Origin: Linanthus parryae
Taxonomy: Eukaryota; Streptophyta; Magnoliopsida; Ericales; Polemoniaceae
DNA length: 64,000 nucleotides
Direction of reading: 5' to 3'
Assembly (NCBI GenBank): GCA_023055425.1
Contig: JALGPY010000004.1
Coordinates: 55,823,718 to 55,887,717, forward strand
Shown piece by piece: positions 44,295 through 56,403 of the stretch (positions are counted from its first letter, which is position 1; each line of letters begins with the position of its first letter). The translations under genes were made by a program, and so were the position numbers. The notes below the pieces were generated by a model that was given only the letters and a program-made list of their open reading frames with translations, made no database searches and was not told the DNA's origin.

Positions 44295-44623
44295 TGTAAG
44301 GTCACGGGTTTCATGGACTTGAAATACTTAGTTATTTCAAGGCATTGAACCAGTTTTTAAAGCCTTGAATCAGGTTTCACAGGCAGAGCTATTTCAAGGC
44401 CTTAAACCAGGATTCAAAGCCTTGAAACTGTCTGACCTGTATGCATGTTCTAAGGGGTAGTTTTTCTCAACTCTTCTGATCTGATTTTATCTCTATCACC
44501 CCTGTTCTTGATGTGTTATTATTTGATGATGAAAGACAAACTGTTTTGATATATCTAACATGGTTAAATCCATCAGTTAGACTCAGTTTTGCAGGGAAAT
44601 CTTATTTCCTAAATGTGCATGAT
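44295..44623 (+). repeat. SIRE-like 5' LTR, truncated
   Basis: Matches the start of the 3' LTR from TGTAAGGTCA through TTTCCTAAATGTGCA, with an internal gap of about 40 bp. Homology then stops, leaving about 1 kb of LTR missing. The adjoining sequence is already gag. Confidence 0.85.
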
Positions 44624-45822
44624 ATATCTAACATGGTGGTTTCTCACATGGAAGAGCTGCCAACAGACCTCCTCTATTTTGTGGAGAAAACTTTGCTCAC
44701 TGGAAAGCCCTGATGAAAATGTTCATTATTGATCAAGACATAGATATTTGGACCATTATTCAGAATGGACCTCACACTTTCTTTACAGAGAAAGATGGGA
44801 TCAAAACTCCCAAAAATGAAGACTCACTCTCCTCTTCTTAATTAGAACAATTTTCTAGGAATTACAAAGCTATTAACATCTTGTAATGTGCTTTCAGTAC
44901 CAACGAATTTAACAGGATTTCAGGTTGCAAGACTGCCAAATAGATCTGGGATAAGATTGTTGTGACATTTGAAGGAACCAGTCAAGTCAAGCAAACGAAA
45001 ATCAACATCTATATAAGGCAATATGAGTTTTTTAAGATGAATGCAGATGAGTCAATCAGAGATAGTTTCAAGAGGTTCACAGACATTGTCAACAACATTG
45101 ATTCATTGGTAAAACATATTTCCAATGAATAAAAGGTAAGGAAGATACTGAGAAGTCTTCCAAAGGCTAAATGGGAACCAAAGAAAATAGCCATTGAAGA
45201 AGCTCAAGATCTCTCATCACTACAACTTGATGACCTACAAGGGAAGCTCCTGACACATCAAATATCCATGAATGAGGCTGATGGAGAGCTACCTGAAGGT
45301 GTCAAGAACTTAGCACTCAAGGCCAAAGAGAATGAGAAAATTCAAAGTCTTGAAACAGAAGATGATGATGATGAAGATCCATTTGAATTGATTTCCAAAG
45401 CCTTGACCAGAATCCTCAAGATGAAGAAAAACTTGGGAAACAAGCACTTCAACAGAGAAAGACACATATCATTCAATAGCAAGGACTACAAAGGTAAGTC
45501 TTCTTCACAAAATAAATCTAAAAACATGAACTGATTTGAGTGTGGTGATGCAGGACATTTGATAAGAGATTGTCCACACACAAAAAGCAAGAACTTCAAG
45601 AAGAAAGACCATGACAGGAAAAAGAAAGCTACGATAGCTTCATGGAGTGATTCAGATACTTCAAGTGACTCTAAATCTGAAGAAGAACATTCCAACCTAT
45701 GCTTCATGGCCAAGCATGATGAAAGTTCTGAGAAGAACATTGAGGTAATGGTAAACAGTCTGATTTCAAAACCAAAAGAAGCTCTTTCAGATTATCTTAG
45801 AACAATGTTTTTAAATGAATAA
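44624..45822 (+). pseudogene. SIRE-like gag
   Basis: Reading starts mid-gag. Recognisable parts are FSTNEFNRISGCKTAK, VTFEGTSQVKQTKINIYI, YEFFKMNADESIRDSFKRFT and an acidic/serine-rich tail. A zinc knuckle reads FECGDAGHLIRDCPH at about 45,535-45,580, where the first Cys of CCHC has been lost. Stops occur at about 44,712, 44,838, 44,883, 44,940, 45,129 and 45,531. Lys-rich stretches follow the knuckle. Confidence 0.85.
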
Positions 45823-45845
45823 ATTATCTGAATTAGATTAGAGTT

Positions 45846-46235
45846 TTGAAAGAAAAAGTTCATGAGCAAGAAAAAGAGAATTTACAATTTGTTTGTCCGA
45901 ATCAGAATCTTGAAATCTCTCAGAAGAAAACTGACAATGATTTCAAGGCCTTGAAAACCAGTTTCAAAGCCTTGAAAACACAAGTCAAGGAAGTAGTCAC
46001 CGAGAACTCTTTACTGAGTAACAGCCTTGTTGATCTGAGACATCAAGTTGATGAATTTTATAAACAAAAGACTAATCTTCCTGAGAAACTTCAAGAATCT
46101 GAATTAGTCAAATTCAAGCTTGCAGGCTCAAAACACAAGTTGAACCTGTTTCTTGGAGAAAGTTCAAAGTCAGTTCACAAAACTGGTATTGGATACAATC
46201 CAAATTTCCAAGAAAGAACAATACCAGATTTGTGA
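45846..46235 (+). pseudogene. SIRE-like Gag C-terminal coiled-coil region
   Basis: A 129-codon open stretch is rich in Glu, Lys and Leu (coiled-coil-like). It carries the duplicated words FKALKTSFKALKTQ, encoded by two copies of the TTCAARGCCTTGAAA repeat (45,941 and 45,962). It lies between the Gag zinc knuckle and the protease. No catalytic motif. Confidence 0.65.
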
Positions 46236-46478
46236 AAGCTGGAAACAAAACTTCTCTGAAGTGTCATTTTTATAAAAAGATTGGTCATATGAAGATGACT
46301 TTTCCTTTCCTAAGAAGAGACCCTCACATAATGAGGAACACATTCCCATTTCAAGTTAAATGACAAGTCAGACAGATTTCGATTCCTAAAGGGGTCAAAC
46401 CACCTAATATGGTTGATCATGAGTATGAGTCCAAATTCCACACTTGGTCTAACAGCTGGGTAAGACAGTGATTGGTGT

Positions 46479-47265
46479 TTGCAGGTTGTCACCAACATCA
46501 AAGAACATAAGTGGTTTATGGACAGTGGTTGCTCAAGACACATGAGTGCAAAGAGATCGCTATTCCCTGAATTGAAAGAGCAATCTGAAGGTTCAATTAC
46601 CCTTGGTGACAAAGGCAAATGCAACATTCTTGGTATTGGTAAAGTTGGTACAAATTTTGAAAACTCTATTTCTGATGTTTATATAGTTGATGGCTTGAAA
46701 TTTAACTTGCTTAGTGTATCTCAGCTTTGTGATAATGGCAATAAGGTTATCTTTGATAAGAGAAGTGTGTGGTGCAAAATGAGAAATCATGCAATTGCAT
46801 TCTCACAGCCTCTAGATCAAACAATGTTTATACCTTTCAGACTAACAAAGTTGCAGGTAAAAGCTTACAGTGTTTTAAGGCCTTGAAAGAGGATTCAAGG
46901 GTTTGGCACAGAAAGATTGGTCACATTAGCTTTAATACCTTAAAAAATTGATCTCCAAAGACCTGGTAAGAGGATAACCATCTATCAAGTTTAAAGAAGA
47001 TGAAGTATGCAAAGCTTGTGCTCAGGGTAAGCAGACCAGAAGCTCATTCAAACCAAAGAAGTTTGTAAGTACTTCTAGACCTATTGAACTACTTCACATG
47101 GATTTGTGTGGTCCTATGAGGACACCAACTCCAAAAGGTAAGAGCGATATGCTAGTTATGATTATTCTAGATATACTTGGGTTATGTTTATGAATGAAAA
47201 ATCTGAATCCCTCTTTGAATTTTCAAAGCTCTGCAGAGAACTTCAAAACTTGAAAAACCTACCCA
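46479..47265 (+). pseudogene. SIRE-like protease and pre-integrase region
   Basis: The frame 46,479-46,886 begins WFMDSGCSRHMSAKRSLF (aspartic protease) and continues DVYIVDGLKFNLLSVSQLCD. The GAG_pre-integrase motif (WHRKIGHISFNTL, then VCKACAQGKQTRSSF) follows at 46,900-47,050 in shifted frames. The start of the integrase core (LLHMDLCGPMRTPT) is near 47,090. Confidence 0.85.
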
Positions 47266-47826
47266 TTGCTTCAATCAGAAGTGATCATGGTAGAGAGTTT
47301 AATCAATTACAATTTGAATTATTCTGTGTTAAGCATGGTATCTCTCACAATTTCTCTTGAAAGAAAGAACATGACTCTTGAAGATATGTCAAGAACAATG
47401 CTTCTAGAAAACAAGCTGCCAAAACATTATTGGGCAAAAATTGTGAATACAACAAATTACATTCTGAACAGGTGCTTGATCAGACCTATCTTGAAGAAGA
47501 CCCCCTATGAACTCTTAAAAGGGAGGAAGCCAAACATTTCATACTTCAGACCATTTGGCCGCACATGCTATGTCCACAACAATGGTGAGGATAATTTTGG
47601 TAAGTTTGATGCAAGAAGTGATGAATGTATATTTCTTGGTTACTCTCTTACTAGAAAAGCTTATAGAATTTATAATAAAATAACCAAGCTGCTTGAAGAA
47701 AGGATTCATGTTATTTTTGATGAAAGCTCTGATGGTTCTTTGAGTGAAAGTTTTGCAGACTTGAATCTGAACAAGCATGAATCAGAAGAAGAAGCTGAAA
47801 ACTCACTTGGGTTCAAGAAAGGTTAA
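47266..47826 (+). pseudogene. SIRE-like integrase
   Basis: The frame carries the end of the integrase core and linker: MTLEDMSRTMLLENKLPKHY, TTNYILNRCLIRPIL and FRPFGRTCYVHNN, then KFDARSDECIFLGYSLTRKA and RIHVIFDES. Upstream core residues sit in disrupted frames (IRSDHG..EF near 47,275). Typical Copia integrase C-half; defective. Confidence 0.85.
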
Positions 47827-48071
47827 GATTGAAACAGAAGCCATTTTCAAGACCTTGAAAACAGGTCTCAAGGCCTTGAAAATAGAGATCAAAGCCTTGA
47901 CACAAAGATGATCAGAAAGATATAAGTGATCAGGTTACAACTTCAAGACCAGAGAAGCAATATGGAGAGCCTGAACCATGGTCTCCAAGAAAGAGATTAA
48001 AATATATTTCATCTCATCCATCTGAAAACATCATCTATGACCCAACCACTAGTACACAAACTAGTTCACAT

Positions 48072-49274
48072 TTGAAGAATCTTTGTTCCTTCAATGCTTT
48101 CATTTCTCTTGTAGAACCCAAAACTGTGAAGGAAGTATTACAAAAAGCAGACTGGATTATAGCTATGCAAAGTGAACTCAATGAGTTTGAAAGAAACAAG
48201 GTGTGGAACCTAGTTCCCCCACCAACAAACCTGTTTGTCATTGGTACCAGAGGGGTGTTCAGAAACAAATTAGATGAGAATGGCAAGGTAATCAGAAACA
48301 AAGCAAGGTTAGTTGCTCAAGGTTACAATCAAGAAGATGGTATTGATTATGAGGAAACTTTTGCTCCAGTTGCCAATCTTATGAGCATGGAATATGAAAT
48401 GAGTATGATGGGAGAGTTGAACTTCTTCCTTGGACTTCAAATACATCAGCTGAAGAAGCGCATATTTCTACATCAAAGCAAGTACACTAGGTACTTGTTA
48501 AACAAGTACAACATGTCTCAATCCAAAGATATCAAGACTCCCACGATTTCTACGCTGTCCTTAGATAAGGATGAATCTGGTAAGAGTGTCAATGTTAAAG
48601 AGTATAGAGGTAGATTGGATCATTATTTTATCTCACAGCTAGTAGACCAGATATCATGTTCAGTGTATGTATGTATGTGTGCAAGATTTCAAGCTGATCT
48701 AAAGGAATCACACTTAAGTGCTGTGAAGAGAATATTCAGATATCTCAATGGTACCAAAGACTTAGGGCTTTGGTATCCAAGACATTCTAACTTCTCTTTG
48801 CATGGATTTTCAGATTCTGACTTTGCAGGTTACAAAGTTGATAGGAAAAGCACTTCTGGAACTTGCCAATTCATTGGATCATCTCTAATCAGTTGGCACT
48901 CCAAGAAAGAAAACTCGGTGGCTTTATCAACAGCTGAAGCTGAATATATATCCGCTGGAGCATGTTGTTCACAAGTATTATGGATTGCTCAACAATTGAG
49001 GGACCTTGGATTTGATTTCAGAAGTATTCCCATCAAATGTGACAATACCAGTGCAATATCTATTATAAAAAACCCAGTTCAGCATTCAAGAACCAAGCAT
49101 ATTGATGTCAGACACCATTTCATCAGAGAACATGCTGAGAAAAGTGATATTGTTCTTGAATTTGTTTCTACTAACATGCAACTTGCAGATATCTTCACTA
49201 AGCCATTTTCAAATGAAAGATTTCCAGCTCTAAGACTGGAATTAGGCATGCTACATAAAGATGCATTGGTTTAG
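48072..49274 (+). pseudogene. SIRE-like RT/RNase H with RT core deleted in frame
   Basis: An open 400-codon frame. Residues about 15-95 are the RT N-terminus (ADWIIAMQSELNEFERNKVW; YNQEDGIDYEETFAPVANL). It then jumps at about 48,380 directly to YEMSMMGELNFFLGLQIHQ. The segment normally between, including the catalytic YVDD aspartates, is missing (roughly 130 residues by comparison with the family). RNase H follows intact-looking (HGFSDSDFAGYKVDRKS, KKENSVALSTAEAEYISAG, CDNTSAISIIKNPVQHSRTK, ADIFTKPF). The frame stayed open, but the product cannot polymerise DNA. Confidence 0.92.
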
Positions 49275-49737
49275 GGGGAGCATTATGTAAGGAAGGTAAG
49301 CTATTATGTGTTTCAAAAGTTTGAACTGATTTTCAAAGCCTTGAAAATATATTCAAAGTTTTGATCTTATGTGTTTCAGCTTAACAGCGTTTCAAGACCT
49401 TGAAACTATTCTTGAAACTATTTTCAGAGCCTTGAAAATAATTCTGATAACTGTTTAGTGAATAATTTTTGGATCATTCAGTATTGGGTGCTATCTTTGT
49501 AGATATTTGCTCAATATTGTCCCTACCTTTTTCAAAATTCTCTTTCAGCCAAATATAGTATAAAATTATTTATTTCCAACGACTTCAAATATTTGAATCT
49601 TTGTTGATAATTACAGATCTTTTTAGATCAATATTGCAGTTTCCTTTTCAAATACAAACTCTTTTAGTATTTATCTTCCTCTCTTTTCCTTCACTCCTTA
49701 TCAAATTTACCTCTACCTATTCTGCTCACAAACCCTA
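49275..49737 (+). other. Spacer between pol and third ORF
   Basis: Non-coding and AT-rich. A PPT-like TTTAGGGGGAGCA follows the pol stop at 49,271. Several TTCAARGCCTTGAAA-type repeats lie at about 49,332-49,440. Confidence 0.6.
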
Positions 49738-50840
49738 ATGAGCACTAGAAGAGCCTCAGAAAGAATCAAGATGGCCGGAGGTTCAAAACAGAGTAAAGAA
49801 AAGAAGAGAAAGTAAGCAGTGGATGAAGTTCAAGAGATTAGTGGAGACTCAAGTTCTAGAACTCCTAGTGCAGAAGCAGTTGCACAACTTCCTCCACCCA
49901 AGAAGAAAGCCAAGAAGTACGCCACTCCCTCCTCAGACAAAAAGAAGAAGAAGAAGAAAGAGAAGGATGATGCAGAGAAGCAACCAGAAATAGAGGTCTC
50001 TAGCCCCAAGAAGTTGAAGAAAAAGAAGAAGGCAACACAAGCTGAAAAGGGGAAAGGAAAGGTAACAGAGGAACAACCAAGAGACAATGTGGAGACAGCC
50101 CTACAGATCTACTCAAAGAACATTGCTCATGATGAATCTTGGTTCATCTCAAACACTTCAAAAGGTCAGTGGTTGGATGGTTTTGCATCTAGGAAGATTT
50201 GTTTCTGTAGCTTGATCAATATGCATATGTTGCTTGGAATGAATCTGAATTGTATCACTATGTTGAAGAAAAGCTCTCTTTGGTTCATGCTAAACCCCCC
50301 TGAGCTAGCCTATCCAAGACTTACCAGATTCTTCTATCTCAACATGAAGCAACTTAGTAACTCTCCACACTTAGTTATCAAGACCTTAGTTGCTGGTGTT
50401 ACAATGGAATTAGATCATGCTGAGTTTGCATCTGTCCTAGGGTTTCCTAAGAGGTATGACACACATAACTATCCTCCCAAAAATGAAGCCTTGAAGATTC
50501 CCAGAGAAGAATTCTTTCTACCCAATGTTCCTACCTCATCCAATCAGTTAACATACTCTGTGTTAAATGTTGAAGCTAAAGTTTTATTCACTATCTTGAT
50601 GAGATGCATCTTTCCAAGGGAACATTCAAAGGAGTTAGTCACTGAGAGGGTGTTGTACATTATGTACTTTATTATGCATGGCTATGACATTGATCTGCAC
50701 AAGCATGTAATGGAACACATGCTATTTAGTCAAACAGATCAAAGAAAGCATCCCCTGCCTTATGCAAATTTTCTAACTTTATTCTTCCAACACCTTGAGA
50801 TTCCTACTGCTGGTGAAGAGTCTTTCACTTCTGGGATAGG
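49738..50840 (+). pseudogene. SIRE third ORF, first part
   Basis: The reading frame begins at 49,738 (MSTRRASERIKMAGG), has a TAA at codon 26 (49,813), and is then open from 49,819 until the Gypsy element enters after codon GGT at 50,840. Lys-rich clusters (PPPKKKAKK; DKKKKKKKEKDD; KKLKKKKK) resemble nuclear-localisation stretches. They are followed by a globular part (WLDGFASRKICFCS; ELDHAEFASVLGFPKRYD; VLYIMYFIMHGYDIDLHKHV). I see no signal peptide or clear membrane anchor, so the historical 'env-like' label for SIRE ORF3 is not supported here. It resembles the plant-transposon-associated proteins found in other SIRE elements. Confidence 0.75.
50836..50840. other. Target-site duplication ATAGG (left)
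   Basis: ATAGG at 50,836-50,840 matches 59,610-59,614 exactly, bracketing the second Gypsy element. Confidence 0.95.
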
Positions 50841-52751
50841 TGTTCGACAAAAATAATCCCAAGTATAGGATATCGCTACAAGTAGTACCCGAGTAAGAAC
50901 GGGGTCGATTTACACAAGGATTGGGAAAGAGGGAATACCATAAACTAACAAATATACTGAGCAACTAACTAAACTAAAGTTAACTAGTGCAATAAAAGTA
51001 AATTCCTCAAAGGCTTTAAGCTAGCCAACCTTCTAAATCCGCCAAGAGAAACTTGATGGAGCAAGGATTTTGTTGAACAATTTAAAGAAACTAAGCAAAT
51101 ACTTAAAGAGAATCTAAAACTTGAAAAGAGTTTGTAGGATTGAGAGAATAGTTGGTCTTAGTTGAATAATCTAGGAGTGTTGTGCATGAATCCAACACCC
51201 GAATGATATTACATGGAGATGTGTGGATTCTAATGTCAAATCAAAGTATGATTCTTGAGGAACACTAGTGGAATCCAAAACTAAGTTGTATCAACTATCA
51301 AGTATGTGTATTCAAGCATGAATCACATACCAGATGATGCTACAAATTGGATTTGTATTCCAACACTTGTTGAATCATGAATCACAAGAGGAACTTCTCA
51401 ACTCATTGATTTAACAATTGAATCCACACCCAACACACCTAGATTCGTCAACTTCAACCAACAACAAACTTAGCTACTCATGTCTAAGAGAGAAACACAA
51501 GAGATACCAAGCATATTCATGAACATTTTCATTCAATTCAAGTTCCAACTCAAGAATACACAAGTTATTCTCCAATTTCAACTCAAAATGATGAACAAAG
51601 TCACTAATACTTGATTCGAACTACTAAATTTGATTCCAAGATACAATAAATCAACTAATAATAGCCAAGTAACCCAAAAATGAAGAACAAACTAAGAACA
51701 ATGAAGAAAAAGATGGAGAATAGCCTTGAATTCGTTCTCTATCCCTCTATGGTTGTTCTTGGCTCTGCAATAGCTCAAAACGAGCTCAGAAACACCAAGA
51801 ACAACCCAGAAACTTGCAGGTACCGAGAGAGAAGAGAGAGAGGCAGCCTTTGGCTTCGTAAAATTCGTGAGGGAAGAGCCTCCATCTTCATCTTGGTCTT
51901 TAGCTTATATAGGCAGCGGGTAAGGGGTTGCTTGACCTCCAAGAACACATCTCAACCCTTGAATTGAACCAATCTTCTCTCAATAGTTGATTTTAGGAAG
52001 CTTCATGAACCCTAGGTGAATTGGGGCTTTTCATGTTGCTGAGTTTTGGGCCGAATTAAGGGGTTGGCTATGTAGAGAATTGATTGGGGACGAATTTGGG
52101 AAAAATTTCGTCCGATTTTGTGAAGAAATGAGGCCGGGTGAGGGTTTGAAGAGCTTGGGTCAAGATCTAATGGTGGATTTCGTGGGTCTGCTATTCTATG
52201 CGACGGGGAGAGAGAAAAAAACGTGAGAGAAGGGCTCCATTTCACCATAATTGCACCCGGTTCCCCCTTTGTTTGCTAGAAGCTTTTAAAATACCCCCTG
52301 CCTCTTAAAACGTTGAGAAAATTGCAATTAAAACCCCATCCGGTAGAGATGCTTCAAATTAGCTCTTTAAAATGTTTAGAACCTTTCACTTTAGCCCCAA
52401 TCCGTTAGTTTATCTTCAAATAAGCCCCTTTGATGTAACTTTGACCTTCTTACATTCTTTGTCTTCAATCTTGGCCTCTCAAATCTTCACTATTCTTCTA
52501 ATCAAACGCTCCAAGTACGTTCTTCATGTCTTTTGGCCCTCCTAAGCTCCCTTGAATCGCCTCTTGAGTTTTGTGGAATATTTCATTGAGTTCCAAAGCG
52601 CAGTATTTCCTACAAAATAAGGAAATTCCACACAAACTAAAAGAAACAAGCATAAGTCTAAAAATAGGGTTATAATACACACGTTACACATAAAATTAAG
52701 TTATCAAGAGTTCAATAACATACTAAAATGTGCAATTTGCCTTCCTTAACA
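50841..52751 (-). repeat. Second Gypsy element 3' LTR
   Basis: Minus strand begins TGTTAAGGAAGGCAAATTGC and ends TTTTGTCGAACA. A minus-strand TATA-like CCTATATAAGC lies near 51,905-51,915. The 95-codon plus-strand frame here and its twin at 58,558 are chance translations of the LTR. Confidence 0.92.
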
Positions 52752-52788
52752 CACACCCCAACTAGCCTTTTGCTCGTCCTCGAGCAAA
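52752..52788 (-). other. Polypurine tract and pre-PPT hairpin
   Basis: Minus strand AGTTGGGGTGTG abuts the LTR. Just upstream, TTTGCTCG-AGGA-CGAGCAAA (52,769-52,788) is a perfect 8-bp stem with a 4-base loop, the counterpart of 32,932-32,950 in the other Gypsy element. Confidence 0.85.
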
Positions 52789-54858
52789 GAGAGCGATATA
52801 AGTAGTAAACTAGTGAAAAACCAATCACGAGAGACACACACTCAACTAGACAAGGCTTGACTCAATTCTAAACTAGACTCAAATATTTACAAAAACTCAC
52901 ACACACATTATCTATCCTAAGTGAGAACCCAAAGAAAATAAAATCCTAAAGATTACTAGCTAATTTTAATTTTTTTTTTGTAGGAGAAAAATAAGAATGC
53001 ATAAACGTTTTCTCAAATTCTCAAAGTCCAAAAAGATTGAGAAAGAAGCCTATGGACGTCTAAGCATATACTCATACAAATGTGGGCGGAGTTTGGTAGA
53101 GGTGACTCATGCGATCCACAAAAAGTATGCCTTCAAAAATAAGGATCCCATGAAACTAGCCATTCTCATACTTATTCAAAAGCACCCATGTAGGATGGAC
53201 ATCCAAAGCTTTGAACAAAAAAGTTTTAAGAAGGGGGGATGTGGTTGTAGGCTTGTATGATTCTTTTGTGGATTTTCGGGAGATGGTGCGATTTATCATA
53301 ATTTCATTTTTTTTTCGAGATTCATAGCATTAATGTTTTTTTTAACCTCAAACCCAAAGCTCTCCAAGACCCACAACAAAATAGAGGAATATACAAGCGA
53401 GCGGAATTTTTAAGCTAAACCAAGGGAGCTATCTAGGTGGTGACGTAACAATATCCCCGGACACCCCACTATTTCTTAGGCATCGCATGGGGTACCATTG
53501 GTCAGCACCACTCCAATGGGCTACAAGTTTCTACCGCAAAAACGATTAAAATACAATTTTTTGTGAAGTTCAAATAGATTTAGAAATGCACCCTTTTATC
53601 AAAAGTAGTCAGACGTCAAAGTTTATGTGATCAACTTAGCTTGAAGGACTTAAACATGAAACGTAAATTTAGTGTGTCGCTTTGTGAGAAAGGATGATAT
53701 CGCGGAATGTGGGATACTGATGTAGATGTATTGAGTATAAGCAAAGAATTCCTTTTTAAAAGTGACTCATTTTTTTCTCATTTTTTTTTCGTCATCATTT
53801 TTTTTTGAAATAAGTGACTCAACTATTACTTCCTAAGACTCAATAAAGCTATTAAAGAAGATAATAAAATCTAGACTCAAGATGAAAGGCTAAAATAAAT
53901 AAATATACCAAAGAAAGAAAAAAAATCTATGGTTTGACACGGGAAAAGAGTGATGCTTCTCATGAAAGGTTCACACATTTTTTTTTTTTCAAAATTTTCA
54001 ATTATTTTAATTTTTTATGAATTTTCACTTTTTCATTTTTTTTTGTACTTTTCATGCAAATCGCTAATGAAAGAAAAATCATGCTAGCAACCAGTTAATC
54101 AAGTAATAAATCTACTTCCACCCCCCCCCCCCCCTAACTAAAATGTCACATTGTCCTCAATGTGTGAGAACAATGGAAGAGCATACAAATTTAGCAAGAG
54201 ATAAGGGGATAGAAAGACCTCATTTTAGCTTCTTGGTCACCAAGTACCATCAAATTTCCTCCAAGAGCAACCTACAAAATATAAATAGAGAAAGACAATG
54301 CAAGAAATAGTGATAAACTAATTTATTTATGTACAACACGCAACTCCTATATGGGAGGAGTCAATTCATGGAACTTTTAATTTCTTGTAGTCAAGGCAAG
54401 CTTGCCTATGACTATGAGCATGAGTTGGGTCATGGTAACCATCTTTCATTCTATGTCTTCTCGACTTTCCTTTCACATTCTCTAATGTCTCAAGCGCAAA
54501 GATTTGGGTAGCTAATACCCGGATCAAGTAAATCAAAATATAAGGATTTGAGTGTTCCTTTCTTGATGAAAGTAGCACTCTCTTGTTTTTCAAATAATTT
54601 TTTCAAAATACTATTTTCAAATAAAGTGCAAGAGAAACCACACATTTTGATAGGCAAACTTTACTCATCTTTAGAATTAAAAATGATGGAAGAGTCATGA
54701 TAAAACTCAAAAGGAGAATCTTTGCCACTAGTTAACAAGATACCTTCAATGAGAAGGACATTTTCGCTACAAAAATTAATTTTAAGATCCTCTATTGACA
54801 TATGAACGCAAGACTTCTCATTCGTGAAGTTCATACATTCATCTAGAAAATTTCAAAC
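52789..54858 (-). other. Non-coding 3' interior of the second Gypsy element
   Basis: AT-rich with many T and A runs and a 14-base C run at 54,121-54,134. No RT, RNase H or integrase wording in any frame. The 707-codon element's post-pol hairpin is not found here. Confidence 0.7.
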
Positions 54859-55707
54859 TCATCTTTTACAACATGGAAACTCGTTTTCATGGTGCTCAAT
54901 CGGAGGAATGTGAGAAAAGACATCAAAGTTTTTAAAACCTGCACTTGGACCCCTCAACTTTCTTGAAGGTCCATCCACAATCTCTAGTGGAGGGGGTTCT
55001 CCTAGAATATCCTCTAAGTCATCACAAAATAAGTCATCTTCATTAGCCATGCAAAAAAGATTATCCTCAACCCCTAATAATGTATTTCTTACGTCTAAAT
55101 GAGGGGGATTCAAATCATATGTTGGAGTTTTCCTTACTATGGAAGGAAACTAATTTCTATCATGCAATTTACTCTCAATGCTAAAATATTCATGAGTTGA
55201 CTCTTGGTCAAGTTGTGCTAAAAAAATCTCTTCCTCCTCCTCAAAATTTCCCCCTTCAATGAGAAGAGATGCAAGGTACTCATAATCATACAAAAATTCC
55301 AATTCTTCTAAAGTGAGCTCACTTGAATCTTTGGAACATGTAGCTAGAGTATAAACATCTTCAACACATGATTCTAACCAACTCACTTCACATACATCAT
55401 CATCATCATCTTGTGATTTTGGGTGAATACATGCATTAAATTTTTTTAGCTCAAGAGTCATGTTCCCAAATGTAATATTCATCATACCACTCTTAAAATT
55501 TATAATTGCATTAGATGTAGCAAGAATTGGTCTCCCTGAAATAATGGGGATAGATGACGTGCCACTAGCCAAAAGAGAGGTGTCTAAAACTATAAAATCC
55601 ACCGTATAGTAACATTTGTTCACTTCAACCAACACATCCTCAATGATACCTATAGGGACTCTATTGGACCTATCCGCCAATTGCAGAGTCACTCTTGTGG
55701 GTTTCAA
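54859..55707 (-). pseudogene. Second Gypsy element: protease C-half and acidic tail
   Basis: The frame 55,707-55,150 has VTLQLADRSNRVPIGIIEDV and IPIISGRPILATSNAIINF (end of the retroviral-type protease fold). An acidic region (DDDDDVCEVSWLE; EFLYDYEYLASLLIEGG) follows. After a stop, 55,113-54,859 continues with CMANEDDLFCDDLEDILGEP and PCCKR, the linker that normally leads to RT in Athila elements. RT never follows. Confidence 0.8.
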
Positions 55708-56403
55708 CTCACCCTACCCCAACTTCTCATATACCGAGTATGGAAGAAGGTTTACACTTGCACCCAAATCTAACAAAGAATTATGAATATTATGATCTCC
55801 AGTGGTGCAAGTAATAGTAGGTGAACCCGGATCTTTATACTTGGGAAATATATTATTTTGGGGAATTGAGCGCACTTGCTTGGTGAGAAATGCCTTCTTT
55901 CTCACTTGAAGAGTTCTCTTGAAAGTGCACAAATCCTTGAGAAATTTCGCATAAGCCGGAATTTTCTTGATAGCATCCAAGAGAGGTATGTTTATCTTAA
56001 TATTTTGAAATGTCTCAAGTATGTCTTGGTGACTTTCTTTCATCTTATTGGCCACTAGTCTTTGGGGAAATGATGGAACAATCCTAATTTCTTCATTATC
56101 AACCACTTCTTTCCCTTTGTTAAGACTCTCCTTAGACTCTTGCAAGTCAACACTTCCCTCTTGGTCATCAATCTTCTCACACTCCTCCTCTTCATTTTCA
56201 TTGGACTCCCCACTTGGAAGCCCATTGTTAACAACCTTCCCACTTCTCAAAACGGTGATGGCCTTAGCATGTTCCATATGGTTAAAGTTTTGCCCCCTAG
56301 GGTTTTGTTGAGATTGAGATGGTAATTTTCCCTTCTCTTGAGCATTTATTGTAGACTCCAACCTAGCTAATGCATTTTTCAACTCTTGGTTAGAGTTTTT
56401 CAA
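55708..56403 (-). pseudogene. Second Gypsy element: Gag C-terminus and protease N-half
   Basis: The frame includes KINIPLLDAIKKIPAYAKFL (the conserved block before the protease) and the catalytic SLLDLGASVNLLPYSVYEKL. A TAG at about 55,711 separates it, in the same frame, from the protease C-half. An acidic, Glu-rich segment precedes the conserved block. Confidence 0.85.

Noticed and set aside
51680..51967. 95-codon frame conserved in a second copy at 58,558
   Set aside because: Conservation is explained by both lying in the two LTRs of the same Gypsy element, antisense to its transcription.
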